35,932 nt of DNA from JAGPHI01 sp036661035 (GTDB lineage: Bacteria > Bacillota > Clostridia > Oscillospirales > Ruminococcaceae), in contig JAVWZM010000017.1 of the NCBI GenBank assembly GCA_036661035.1, positions 1 through 35,932 of the forward strand, read 5' to 3'. How positions within the stretch are numbered: the stretch's first letter is position 1; each line of letters begins with the position of its first letter. A model generated the notes under the pieces. That model saw only the letters and a list, made by a program, of their open reading frames with translations, was not told the origin of the DNA and did not search any database. Below, piece after piece: positions 15,569-22,561 of this stretch. The position numbers and the translations under genes are program-made.

Positions 15569-16540
15569 TTGAATATTTTAATTGAAAAAGCAGCCGTGTA
15601 TGTGCTGGATTCTCTTGGCAACGAGCCGCTTTGCCCACAGCAATGCATGGAAATTACCGATGATATTGAGCAATATCTTGCCTCTTGCGCCGCAAAGGGC
15701 TTTGCGGCAGACGAGGCAAGACCATGCGCTATGAGCCGCGATTCTCAGCTTTTGCCGCTTTTGCAGGATATAAATTCTGCTTTTCTTGAAAAGACGACGC
15801 AAATGGCAGACATATGGTTTGATATAATGAAAGAAAACCCGTCCATACCGGCATGCGAGCTTGTGTTTTTGCTGATGCAAATTGAGGGCGAGGCATATTT
15901 ATCCGTATTAAAGCTAAACCATAAATCGGGCTATATGTTTTTTTATGATGCGGCGGGGGGCAAGCTTTCCCACTGCGAAAACATCTTGCAAGCACAGGGC
16001 AAGCCGGACGAAGCCATGTATATACAGCTTGCAAATAACGAGCTTTTGGTTTTAGAGAAAAAATACGATATAGACGGGCATAAAATAGCTTATATAGCGT
16101 CTAAAATTGCCCAGTGTAAAAGCGGCATGTCCGCAAAGGAAAAGCTAGACGTTATCTGCGAGGCGGCAGTGGAGGTAAACAGGCAGTTTTACGGTAGCCT
16201 TGGTGTAGACGAGAGTGCAGTGGCGGCGGCAGTGTGTGAGGAATACAAAGCAGCGCCTGAGGGCATTGCCGCAAGCGAGGTGTGCAGCCGCCTTTACAAG
16301 GATTTGCCCCACGCCGAGGAAGCGTTCCAAAAGGTTTTGGCAGAGCATGAAATGGTGTTTGCAGAGCCTGTGGCAATCAGCGCGCCTGCCGTGCGTCGCC
16401 TTGAAAAGCAAAGCCTGCGCTCGGGCAGCGGTGTGGAGATAAAGGTGCCTGTAAGCGTGTATCGCAACACAGACGCAGTGGAATTTCTTAAAAACGACGA
16501 CGGAACCACATCATTACTGATAAAAAATATTTTAATTTGA
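15569..16540 (+). CDS. nucleoid-associated protein (NdpA/YejK-like)
   Basis: A 323-residue protein resembling the 37-kDa nucleoid-associated family (PF04245; YejK/NdpA), in the Firmicutes form. Hallmarks: an N-terminal segment ILIEKAAVYVLDS, the central YLSVLKLNHKSGYMFFYD strand pair, and a C-terminal GVEIKVPVSVYRNTDAVEFLKNDDGTTSLLIKNI. The family binds the nucleoid; its biological role is poorly known. The start is a TTG at 15569, chosen over a TTG at 15560 because AAAGGG ends about 10 bases before it but only 1 base before the other. It ends 59 bases before asnS, so it is probably co-transcribed. Confidence 0.82.
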   Translation: MNILIEKAAVYVLDSLGNEPLCPQQCMEITDDIEQYLASCAAKGFAADEARPCAMSRDSQLLPLLQDINSAFLEKTTQMADIWFDIMKENPSIPACELVFLLMQIEGEAYLSVLKLNHKSGYMFFYDAAGGKLSHCENILQAQGKPDEAMYIQLANNELLVLEKKYDIDGHKIAYIASKIAQCKSGMSAKEKLDVICEAAVEVNRQFYGSLGVDESAVAAAVCEEYKAAPEGIAASEVCSRLYKDLPHAEEAFQKVLAEHEMVFAEPVAISAPAVRRLEKQSLRSGSGVEIKVPVSVYRNTDAVEFLKNDDGTTSLLIKNILI

Positions 16541-16599
16541 CATGTAAGCGCAAAGCTTTTATAATATCTGTTAATATAATGAAAAGGTCGGGGGATAAT

Positions 16600-17988
16600 A
16601 TGAAACACAGTGAAATAGCGCAGCTTTATGCGCACACACCGCAAAGCGGAGCAAAGGTGACAGTATGCGGCTGGGCACGCACAGTGAGAGATTCTAAAAA
16701 CATAGGCTTTATCGAGCTTTGGGACGGCAGCTCTTTTAAAACCTTGCAGATAGTTTTTGAGGCGGCAAAGCTTAATAATTATAAAGATATCGCCAAAGCA
16801 GGCGTTGGCACAAGCCTTGAAATAAACGGCACAGTGGTGCTTACCCCTGATGCAAAGCAAAGCTTTGAGATAAACGCCGACACAATAGAAATACTGGGCG
16901 AATGCCCACCGGAATATCCCTTGCAGAAAAAGCGACATTCCATAGAGTTTTTGCGCACTATGCCGCATTTGCGCGCGCGCACAAATACCTTTGCCGCCGC
17001 TTTTCGCGTGCGCAGTGCCGCCGCCTTTGCCATACACAGCTTTTTTACAGAAAACGGATTTCTATACGTGAATACGCCACTTATCACAGGCTCAGACTGC
17101 GAGGGCGCAGGCGAAATGTTCCACGTAACTACCCTTGATATGTCAAACCCTCCACGCACAGAGGACGGCAAGGTAGACTATAGCAAGGACTTTTTCGGCA
17201 AATACACCAGCCTTACCGTTTCGGGGCAGCTAGAGGGCGAGGCAATGGCAACGGCTCTTGGCAATATATACACCTTTGGCCCCACCTTCCGCGCGGAAAA
17301 CAGCAACACCCCACGCCACGCGGCAGAGTTTTGGATGGTAGAGCCGGAAATGGCATTTGCCGACCTTACCGATTATATGGACAACGCCGAGGCAATGATG
17401 AAATACGTTATCAATTACGTGCTTTCTAAATGCCCTGACGAAATGGCGTTTTTTAACCAGTTTTTTGATAAAGAGCTTTTAACAAGACTGGAAAACCTTA
17501 AAACAAGCGAGTTTGCGCGCCTTTCCTACACAGACGCCGTAGAGATATTGATGAAACATAACGACGAATTTCAGTACAAAGTGGAATGGGGCACAGATTT
17601 ACAAACCGAGCATGAAAGATATCTAACAGAAAAAATTTACAAAAAGCCTGTTTTCGTAACAGACTATCCCAAGGATATTAAATCCTTTTACATGCGCGTA
17701 AACGAGGACGGTAAAACAGTGGCGGCGGCGGATATGCTTGTGCCGAGCGTGGGCGAGCTTATCGGCGGCAGCCAGCGTGAGGAACGCCTTGACGTGCTGA
17801 AAGCGCGCATGAAAGAAATGGGCTTATCAGAGGTAGACTATAGCGCGTATCTGGACTTGCGCCGCTACGGCAGTGTAAAGCATGCAGGCTACGGCCTTGG
17901 CTTTGAACGCCTTGTTATGTATCTTACAGGCATAGGCAATATTCGCGATGCTATTCCATTTCCACGCACAACAGGTGGGTTTGAATAA
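16600..17988 (+). CDS. asnS: asparaginyl-tRNA synthetase
   Basis: A 462-residue class IIb aminoacyl-tRNA synthetase that charges tRNA-Asn. The N-terminal OB-fold anticodon-binding domain (VTVCGWARTVRDSKNIGFIEL) covers about residues 18-110. Motif 2 appears as FRAENSNTPRHAAEFWMVEPEMAF, with the RHxxEFWMxEPE pattern that separates AsnRS from AspRS. Motif 3 is GYGLGFERLVMYLTGIGNIRD near the end. The ATG at 16600 follows GGGGG by 5 bases and matches the family N-terminus; two earlier in-frame ATGs lack support. Full length, with no insertions. Desulfoferrodoxin follows 52 bases later on the same strand. Confidence 0.97.
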   Translation: MKHSEIAQLYAHTPQSGAKVTVCGWARTVRDSKNIGFIELWDGSSFKTLQIVFEAAKLNNYKDIAKAGVGTSLEINGTVVLTPDAKQSFEINADTIEILGECPPEYPLQKKRHSIEFLRTMPHLRARTNTFAAAFRVRSAAAFAIHSFFTENGFLYVNTPLITGSDCEGAGEMFHVTTLDMSNPPRTEDGKVDYSKDFFGKYTSLTVSGQLEGEAMATALGNIYTFGPTFRAENSNTPRHAAEFWMVEPEMAFADLTDYMDNAEAMMKYVINYVLSKCPDEMAFFNQFFDKELLTRLENLKTSEFARLSYTDAVEILMKHNDEFQYKVEWGTDLQTEHERYLTEKIYKKPVFVTDYPKDIKSFYMRVNEDGKTVAAADMLVPSVGELIGGSQREERLDVLKARMKEMGLSEVDYSAYLDLRRYGSVKHAGYGLGFERLVMYLTGIGNIRDAIPFPRTTGGFE

Positions 17989-18040
17989 CACGGGGTTGCA
18001 GATATTACAAGTAGCCAAACGAATTTAGGAGGTAAGAGTA

Positions 18041-18421
18041 ATGAGCAGTCACAAATTTTTCAGATGTAAACATTGCGGCAATTTAGTAGGCCTTATCAAC
18101 AATGCAGGCGTACCCATGATTTGCTGCGGCGAACCCATGGAGGAGCTTATCCCAAACACAGTTGATGCTGCTGTAGAAAAACACTTGCCTTGCGTAACCG
18201 TAGAGGGAAATACCGTTACCGTAAAGGTAGGCACAGTGGCGCACCCGATGCTGCAAGAGCATCATATTGAGTTTATTTATCTTAACACGGAAAATGGCGG
18301 CCAGCGCAAAGCCCTAAAGATAGGCGCAGAGCCTACAGCTACCTTTACTTTAGTAGACGACAAAGCGGTAGAGGTATTTGCCTACTGCAACATACACGGG
18401 CTTTGGAAGATAACATTGTAA
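18041..18421 (+). CDS. dfx: desulfoferrodoxin (superoxide reductase)
   Basis: A 126-residue two-domain superoxide reductase. The N-terminal desulforedoxin domain binds one iron through Cys9, Cys12, Cys28 and Cys29 (RCKHC...ICC). The C-terminal domain has the catalytic iron ligands His48, His68, His74, Cys116 and His119, with Glu46-Lys47 before His48 as in active enzymes. It reduces superoxide to peroxide in the cytoplasm, usually fed by rubredoxin. AGGAGG lies 8 bases before the ATG. It marks an anaerobic or microaerobic host. It may be co-transcribed with asnS, since no terminator lies between them; a strong terminator follows. Confidence 0.97.
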   Translation: MSSHKFFRCKHCGNLVGLINNAGVPMICCGEPMEELIPNTVDAAVEKHLPCVTVEGNTVTVKVGTVAHPMLQEHHIEFIYLNTENGGQRKALKIGAEPTATFTLVDDKAVEVFAYCNIHGLWKITL

Positions 18422-18471
18422 TGCCTTAAGCATGGCAGAACAATAATTATCCTTGCAACTTTGCAAAAAAC

Positions 18472-18516
18472 AAATCGCTCTCGATAAGGCGTTATGCCTT
18501 GCCGAGGGCGATTTTT
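18472..18516. terminator. terminator after desulfoferrodoxin
   Basis: Long stem AAATCGCTCTCGATAAGGC (18472-18490) paired with 18496-18514 with one or two wobbles, then TTT. It separates dfx from the convergent DUF6179-like gene and can serve both strands. Confidence 0.88.
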
Positions 18517-18527
18517 AATTGCAAAGA

Positions 18528-19514
18528 TTATTGGAATATTTCAAAGTATTTTGCCTGTATAAATACAGCGTCAAGCTTATTTAGCTTTATGCCGTTTAGA
18601 ATGTTAAATACAATGCCCGGCATGCATTTTTGAAGATATTCGAGCAGCATGGGGTTATTTATGCCAAGGATTTTTATAAGCTGTGAATATGCGCGGGCAA
18701 CCACGCTTTGCACCACATCTTTAGGCTTATCCGAAAGAGCTGAGTATATTTGCGATATCTTTATAGACGAAAGCTGTAAATCCCACACATCGGTATTTGC
18801 AAGCACACAGCCGATGCCACAGGTGAATACCTGCTCAAAAATATTAAATATCAGCGAGGAATAATGCTTGTCGTAGCCCAGTAATAAATTATTAATGCTA
18901 TCCTTGCAAAAAAGCGCGCAAAACATGTTTTCGCAGTAAAGCGTCTGCAAATATTGGGCGATAAATTCCACTCCAACAAGATTGTTTATGGAAACGCACA
19001 GGGGATAATCGGCAGTGATATTAATGTCTTGTGCCTTAAAATCCGGGTTATAGGTTTTAAAAAATTGCTTTATGCTGCCTGAAACGGTTTCGTTATAGCA
19101 GTGGTTTTCGATTTTAAGGCGGCTATCACGCACCTTGCCGTACAAAAGCTTTGCCGTGCGCAGCTTTGCGGAAATCTTTCTTCGCCCTGCCGTATAAAGC
19201 TGCATCACGCTTTCACCGCTAAGCGCGGATATGGCATCGTCGGGTATAGGGAAAGCTTTTAGATATATCCCTATTGTGTACATATTAGACGCCATAATGC
19301 TCTCGGCAATTTCCACACGCACAGAGCTGCTTTCGCCGCTTGTATATCGCTCTGTTTTATATGCTAAAAGTGCAAGAATATCCATTTGCAGCTTTTCAAT
19401 ATCGTTTTCGTATAAAAGCCCTTTTCGGTATGCTTCCTCCGTTAAGGACGCGAAATAAAATTCTTCGTTTAAATTATCTTTGCTTACAAGGCAAATTCTT
19501 TCAATATTCTCCAT
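18528..19514 (-). CDS. DUF6179-like protein of unknown function
   Basis: A 328-residue soluble protein without a signal peptide or membrane helix, mostly helical, with scattered cysteines but no metal-binding pattern. I associate it with the DUF6179 family, whose genes sit next to DUF6323 genes in Clostridia; this is from memory and should be tested. Its ATG overlaps the DUF6323 gene by 14 bases, with AAGGA inside that gene, so the two are translationally coupled and probably act together. No function is known. It is the last gene of the gntR-DUF6323-DUF6179 series and is followed by a terminator at 18472. Confidence 0.6.
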   Translation of the reverse strand: MENIERICLVSKDNLNEEFYFASLTEEAYRKGLLYENDIEKLQMDILALLAYKTERYTSGESSSVRVEIAESIMASNMYTIGIYLKAFPIPDDAISALSGESVMQLYTAGRRKISAKLRTAKLLYGKVRDSRLKIENHCYNETVSGSIKQFFKTYNPDFKAQDINITADYPLCVSINNLVGVEFIAQYLQTLYCENMFCALFCKDSINNLLLGYDKHYSSLIFNIFEQVFTCGIGCVLANTDVWDLQLSSIKISQIYSALSDKPKDVVQSVVARAYSQLIKILGINNPMLLEYLQKCMPGIVFNILNGIKLNKLDAVFIQAKYFEIFQ

Positions 19515-19992
19515 TTTCGTCCTTTTCGCTTAGTTCGTCGTCTTTTTGATAATCGGCTGCCTTGCCAAAACGCAAATTGCTTGCCATTTGCGCAAGCTCC
19601 CGTCCGCTAAGCAGGTCTAAAGAGCCTTGGCATACGCCGTCGAAGGCTGTGTGCATAAATTTTATCAGCTCATCGTCGGTTATTAAATCCAGAGCATCGT
19701 TTTTATATGCGTAGAACATGTCAATTAGTTCATTTAGGGTGTCGGTGTAATTAGCCATGGAAATATAGGGCGAGTCGCAAAACTCTTTGATTATTTTATC
19801 AATTACTCCGCCGCCAAACTCCACACGCCCATTTGCGGTTAGCGAGGCAGCCCGCGTGGAGGCAAGCATTACGGCTTGTGTTTGTGTTAAGGCAAGGCCG
19901 TACTGCGCTGTAAACTCGTTACATTCCACAATTTGCTGTACGGCGTATTTTTGCAAAAGGCTATTGTTAAGCCCCATTAATTCAAAAGCCAA
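19501..19992 (-). CDS. DUF6323 family protein of unknown function
   Basis: A 163-residue acidic, soluble, helical protein. LTQTQAVMLASTRAASLTAN, then GRVEFGGGVIDKIIKEFCDS and PYISMANYTDTLNELIDMFY match what I recall of DUF6323 proteins of Clostridia. The start is a TTG at 19992, supported by GGAGG 7 bases upstream; the next ATG in frame lacks a ribosome site. The gene begins only about 20 bases after the T-run of the gntR terminator, leaving no room for a promoter, so it is likely expressed by read-through from gntR. Coupled to the downstream DUF6179-like gene by a 14-base overlap. No function is known. Confidence 0.7.
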   Translation of the reverse strand: MAFELMGLNNSLLQKYAVQQIVECNEFTAQYGLALTQTQAVMLASTRAASLTANGRVEFGGGVIDKIIKEFCDSPYISMANYTDTLNELIDMFYAYKNDALDLITDDELIKFMHTAFDGVCQGSLDLLSGRELAQMASNLRFGKAADYQKDDELSEKDENGEY

Positions 19993-20010
19993 AATTTATC
20001 CTCCATTTAT

Positions 20011-20066
20011 TTAAACAAAAACGCCACAGCCTTAGTTTGCGGATTACCGCTTCAAGCCGTGGCGCT
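20011..20066 (-). terminator. terminator or attenuator between gntR and DUF6323
   Basis: On the minus strand, CGCCACGGCTT (near 20055-20065) pairs with AAGGCTGTGGCG (20022-20033) with wobble, an inner GCGG/CCGC hairpin sits inside, and TTTTTGTTT follows. It lies between the gntR stop and the DUF6323 start with no promoter space after it, so it may regulate read-through. Confidence 0.8.
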
Positions 20067-20091
20067 TCCCTATAATAAGCCGTGTAATGGG

Positions 20092-20841
20092 CTAAAACTT
20101 TTTACGCAGCATTGTAAAATCGAAGAAATCCGTATAATACGAAAGCGAGCGCATCACAGGGCGGCAAAGCTTGCTATAGCTTATTTCGTCCATTAATAAA
20201 AGAGCCTCATAGGAAGAAAGGGCAAGCTTTTCACGCACGGCAGGATCGCCGTTTGTGGCAGAAACATGGGTGATATTGCTTGTAACCATGGCACCGCAGT
20301 CTTTATCCAAAATATCAAAAACAGGGCGCGACCAATCTATACCGTTTATATCTCTATTGCCAAAAAGCTCCATGGCGATATAGTCCACAGAATATATCAC
20401 AGGGCGGTCGTTTGCCAAAATGCGTTTTTCGCATACAACAATAGGGGAACCCACATCTACTTCAAGCTGAAAAGAAAGGGTGGAATCGGCAAGCTCTATG
20501 CGAGTGCGCACATTATCGGTATGTGGACGATACCCTGCATTTTTAATAAGCTCGTTATATTCAAACTTTAAATCCAGCCTATTGTCTAGCCCTACAATGT
20601 TGCGGTTTATCACTGTGCCTATGCCGCGCACACGCTCTATAAAGCCCTCGCGCTCTAGGTCCGACAAGGCATCGCGGATAACGGTGCGGCTTACGCCAAG
20701 GCGCACAGCTAAATCTACCTCCGCAGGCAAACGCTCGCAGGTGGAATACTCACCCTCCTTCAGTGCTTTGATAAGCAAGGAGCTAACTTGGGTGGACATT
20801 AAATTCCCCCCTAAATTAGGCATGGAAAAATCTGATGACAT
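20092..20841 (-). CDS. GntR family regulator (HutC/UTRA type)
   Basis: A 249-residue regulator. Residues 12-85 form the GntR winged helix, with LPAEVDLAVRLGVSRTVIRDALSDLEREGFIERVRGIGTVI as its recognition region. The C-terminal UTRA effector domain contains VVCEKRILANDRPVIYSVDYIA and ALLLMDEISYSKLCRPVMRSLSYY. It is divergent from the guanine deaminase gene, so it is the natural candidate to control the purine/molybdenum cluster, with a purine or purine-derived effector inferred only from position. AAAGGAAG lies 7 bases before the ATG. A 15-base hairpin (20860-20874) sits just upstream of this ribosome site. Confidence 0.9.
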   Translation of the reverse strand: MSSDFSMPNLGGNLMSTQVSSLLIKALKEGEYSTCERLPAEVDLAVRLGVSRTVIRDALSDLEREGFIERVRGIGTVINRNIVGLDNRLDLKFEYNELIKNAGYRPHTDNVRTRIELADSTLSFQLEVDVGSPIVVCEKRILANDRPVIYSVDYIAMELFGNRDINGIDWSRPVFDILDKDCGAMVTSNITHVSATNGDPAVREKLALSSYEALLLMDEISYSKLCRPVMRSLSYYTDFFDFTMLRKKF

Positions 20842-20859
20842 GGTGTTACTTCCTTTCGC

Positions 20860-20874
20860 TGTGCTTTAAGCACA
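20860..20874 (-). promoter_or_regulatory. palindrome next to the gntR ribosome site
   Basis: TGTGCTT-T-AAGCACA on the plus strand, a perfect 7-1-7 inverted repeat ending a few bases before the AAAGGAAG ribosome site of gntR. It could be an operator for GntR itself or a small 5'-UTR hairpin. Confidence 0.4.
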
Positions 20875-21005
20875 AAGATATTGGGTAAATATTGTGCATA
20901 ATATGCCTTGAAGAAACTGCTGTAATCGTGTAATATTATATCGTAAGAAATAAGTATGACTTTTAAATTTCTGCATGGCATTGCGATTTGTAATACTTTT
21001 ACATC

Positions 21006-21034
21006 ATTATACCGCAATACCGAATATAGTTCAA
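21006..21034 (-). promoter_or_regulatory. promoter of gntR
   Basis: On the minus strand, TTGAAC (21029-21034), an exact 17-base spacer and a perfect TATAAT (21006-21011). The leader to the gntR ATG would be about 160 bases. The rest of the 20842-21267 gap holds a dispersed repeat and AT-rich DNA; no clear promoter for guaD was found. Confidence 0.75.
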
Positions 21035-21052
21035 CATTAATCATAAATATGA

Positions 21053-21141
21053 TATAGCAACTAACTTATGATAGGTGGTGTTTTAAAGGTTGTAAACGTT
21101 GCTATATCCCTCGCGAGGCGATTCTATGCGCCGGCCATAGG
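21053..21141 (+). repeat. hairpin-plus-tail dispersed repeat, copy 2
   Basis: TATAGCAAC (21053-21061) and GTTGCTATA (21098-21106) are perfect 9-bp inverted repeats. Six bases later the tail CGCGAGGCGAT-TC-TATGCGCCG begins (21112), ending in TAGG at 21141. Same arrangement and length as 3264-3354. The start TATAGCAACT and the inner AAAGGTTGT also resemble the other repeat family (3981, 10591, 30944), so the two may be related. Confidence 0.65.
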
Positions 21142-21267
21142 CTTTAGCGCAATATAGCATTTTGATAAATACTATACACATAGTCGAGAGCAAAGCGATA
21201 CGGCAACACAATTTGCAGTAGCTGCTTTGTACTTATCGACAAAATAACAGAAAAGAGGTAAAATATA

Positions 21268-22536
21268 ATGCCAGTATTAAAGGCAATCAAGGGGCAGATA
21301 GTATACGCCCCCGACACAAAGGCTTTGGCAATACACGAAAACTCATGGGTAGTATCACAGGACGGAGTGGTAGTAGGCATATTTAAGGAGCTTCCGAAGG
21401 AATACGCAAGTGCCGAGTGCGAGGACTATGGCGACAGGCTTATTATACCGGGGCTTGTAGATTTACATGTGCATGCGCCCCAATACGCTTTTCGCGGTAC
21501 GGGCATGGATTTGGAGCTTTTGGATTGGCTTAATACATATACCTTCCCCGAAGAAGGCAAATATGGCGACCTTGCATATGCCGATCGCGCATATTCCATG
21601 TTTGTAAACGATTTAAAAAACAGCGCCACTACACGCGCTGTAGTGTTTGCCACAATACACACCGATGCAACCTTAATGCTTATGGACAAGCTGGAGGCAA
21701 GCGGTGTATCGGCGTTTGTCGGCAAAGTAAATATGGACAGAAACAGCCCGGACTTCTTGCGCGAGGACACGGAAAATTCTCTTGCAAATACAAAAGATTG
21801 GCTTTCTCGCTGTAAAAAATCAAACAATATAAAGCCTATTCTAACTCCGCGCTTTACCCCCTCATGCACAGACGAGCTTATGCGCGGCCTTAAAAAGCTG
21901 CAAGAAGAAAACAATCTTTGCGTGCAGTCCCATTTATCCGAAAACGCAGGCGAAATTGCATGGGTTAAAGAGCTTTGCCCAAATACCTCCTGCTATGGCG
22001 AGGCATATGAGCAGTTTGGGCTTTTTGGCGGCGAGGTACCCACAATAATGGCGCACTGCGTACATTCCACTGCCGACGAAATAGAGCTTATGCGCAAAAA
22101 CGGCGTTTTTGTGGCGCATTGTCCACAGTCGAACACCAACCTATCCTCAGGCATTGCCCCTGTGCGCGAATATCTGGAAAAGGGCGTTAAGGTTGGCCTT
22201 GGCTCAGACGTAGCCGGCGGCGCAAACATTTCTATATTGCGCGCTATGGCAGACGCAATACAGGTATCTAAGCTGCGTTGGCGCTTAGTAGACGAAGGCC
22301 GCAAGCCCCTTACTCTTGCCGAGGCACTATATATCGCTACAAAGGGCGGCGGAGAATTTTTCGGCAAGGTGGGCAGCTTTGAAAAGGGCTATGCAATGGA
22401 CGCAGTGGTGCTTAGCGAGGAATTGCTGCCGCACCCACAGGAAATGAGCATATGCGACCGCTTAGAGCGCATCATATATATGTCCGACGATCGCACAATA
22501 CGTGCTAAATATAAAGACGGCAAGAAAATCAAATAA
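21268..22536 (+). CDS. guaD: guanine deaminase
   Basis: A 422-residue amidohydrolase that converts guanine to xanthine and ammonia. Metal ligands are in place: His67 and His69 (LHVHA), His222 (QSHLSE), His263 (MAHCVH) and Asp314 (GSDVAGG). Guanine deaminases are set apart from SsnA/TrzA relatives by PQYAFRGTGMDLELLDWLNT and YTFPEEGK just after the HxH motif, both visible here at residues 71-98. Ribosome site AAGAGG lies about 9 bases before the ATG. It is the first gene of the cluster, and its product xanthine is the substrate of the xanthine dehydrogenase encoded 25 bases downstream. Confidence 0.93.
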   Translation: MPVLKAIKGQIVYAPDTKALAIHENSWVVSQDGVVVGIFKELPKEYASAECEDYGDRLIIPGLVDLHVHAPQYAFRGTGMDLELLDWLNTYTFPEEGKYGDLAYADRAYSMFVNDLKNSATTRAVVFATIHTDATLMLMDKLEASGVSAFVGKVNMDRNSPDFLREDTENSLANTKDWLSRCKKSNNIKPILTPRFTPSCTDELMRGLKKLQEENNLCVQSHLSENAGEIAWVKELCPNTSCYGEAYEQFGLFGGEVPTIMAHCVHSTADEIELMRKNGVFVAHCPQSNTNLSSGIAPVREYLEKGVKVGLGSDVAGGANISILRAMADAIQVSKLRWRLVDEGRKPLTLAEALYIATKGGGEFFGKVGSFEKGYAMDAVVLSEELLPHPQEMSICDRLERIIYMSDDRTIRAKYKDGKKIK

Positions 22537-22561
22537 ACAGCAGAATATAGGAGGTATGTTC

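Noticed and set aside
21040..21267. Purine riboswitch upstream of guanine deaminase
   Set aside because: The conserved junction and loop sequences of the purine aptamer are not present; the region instead holds a dispersed repeat.
22502..22561. Longer N-terminus for the xanthine dehydrogenase large subunit
   Set aside because: The extra 20 codons overlap the end of guaD, lack a ribosome site and run through the AGGAGG that serves the ATG at 22562.
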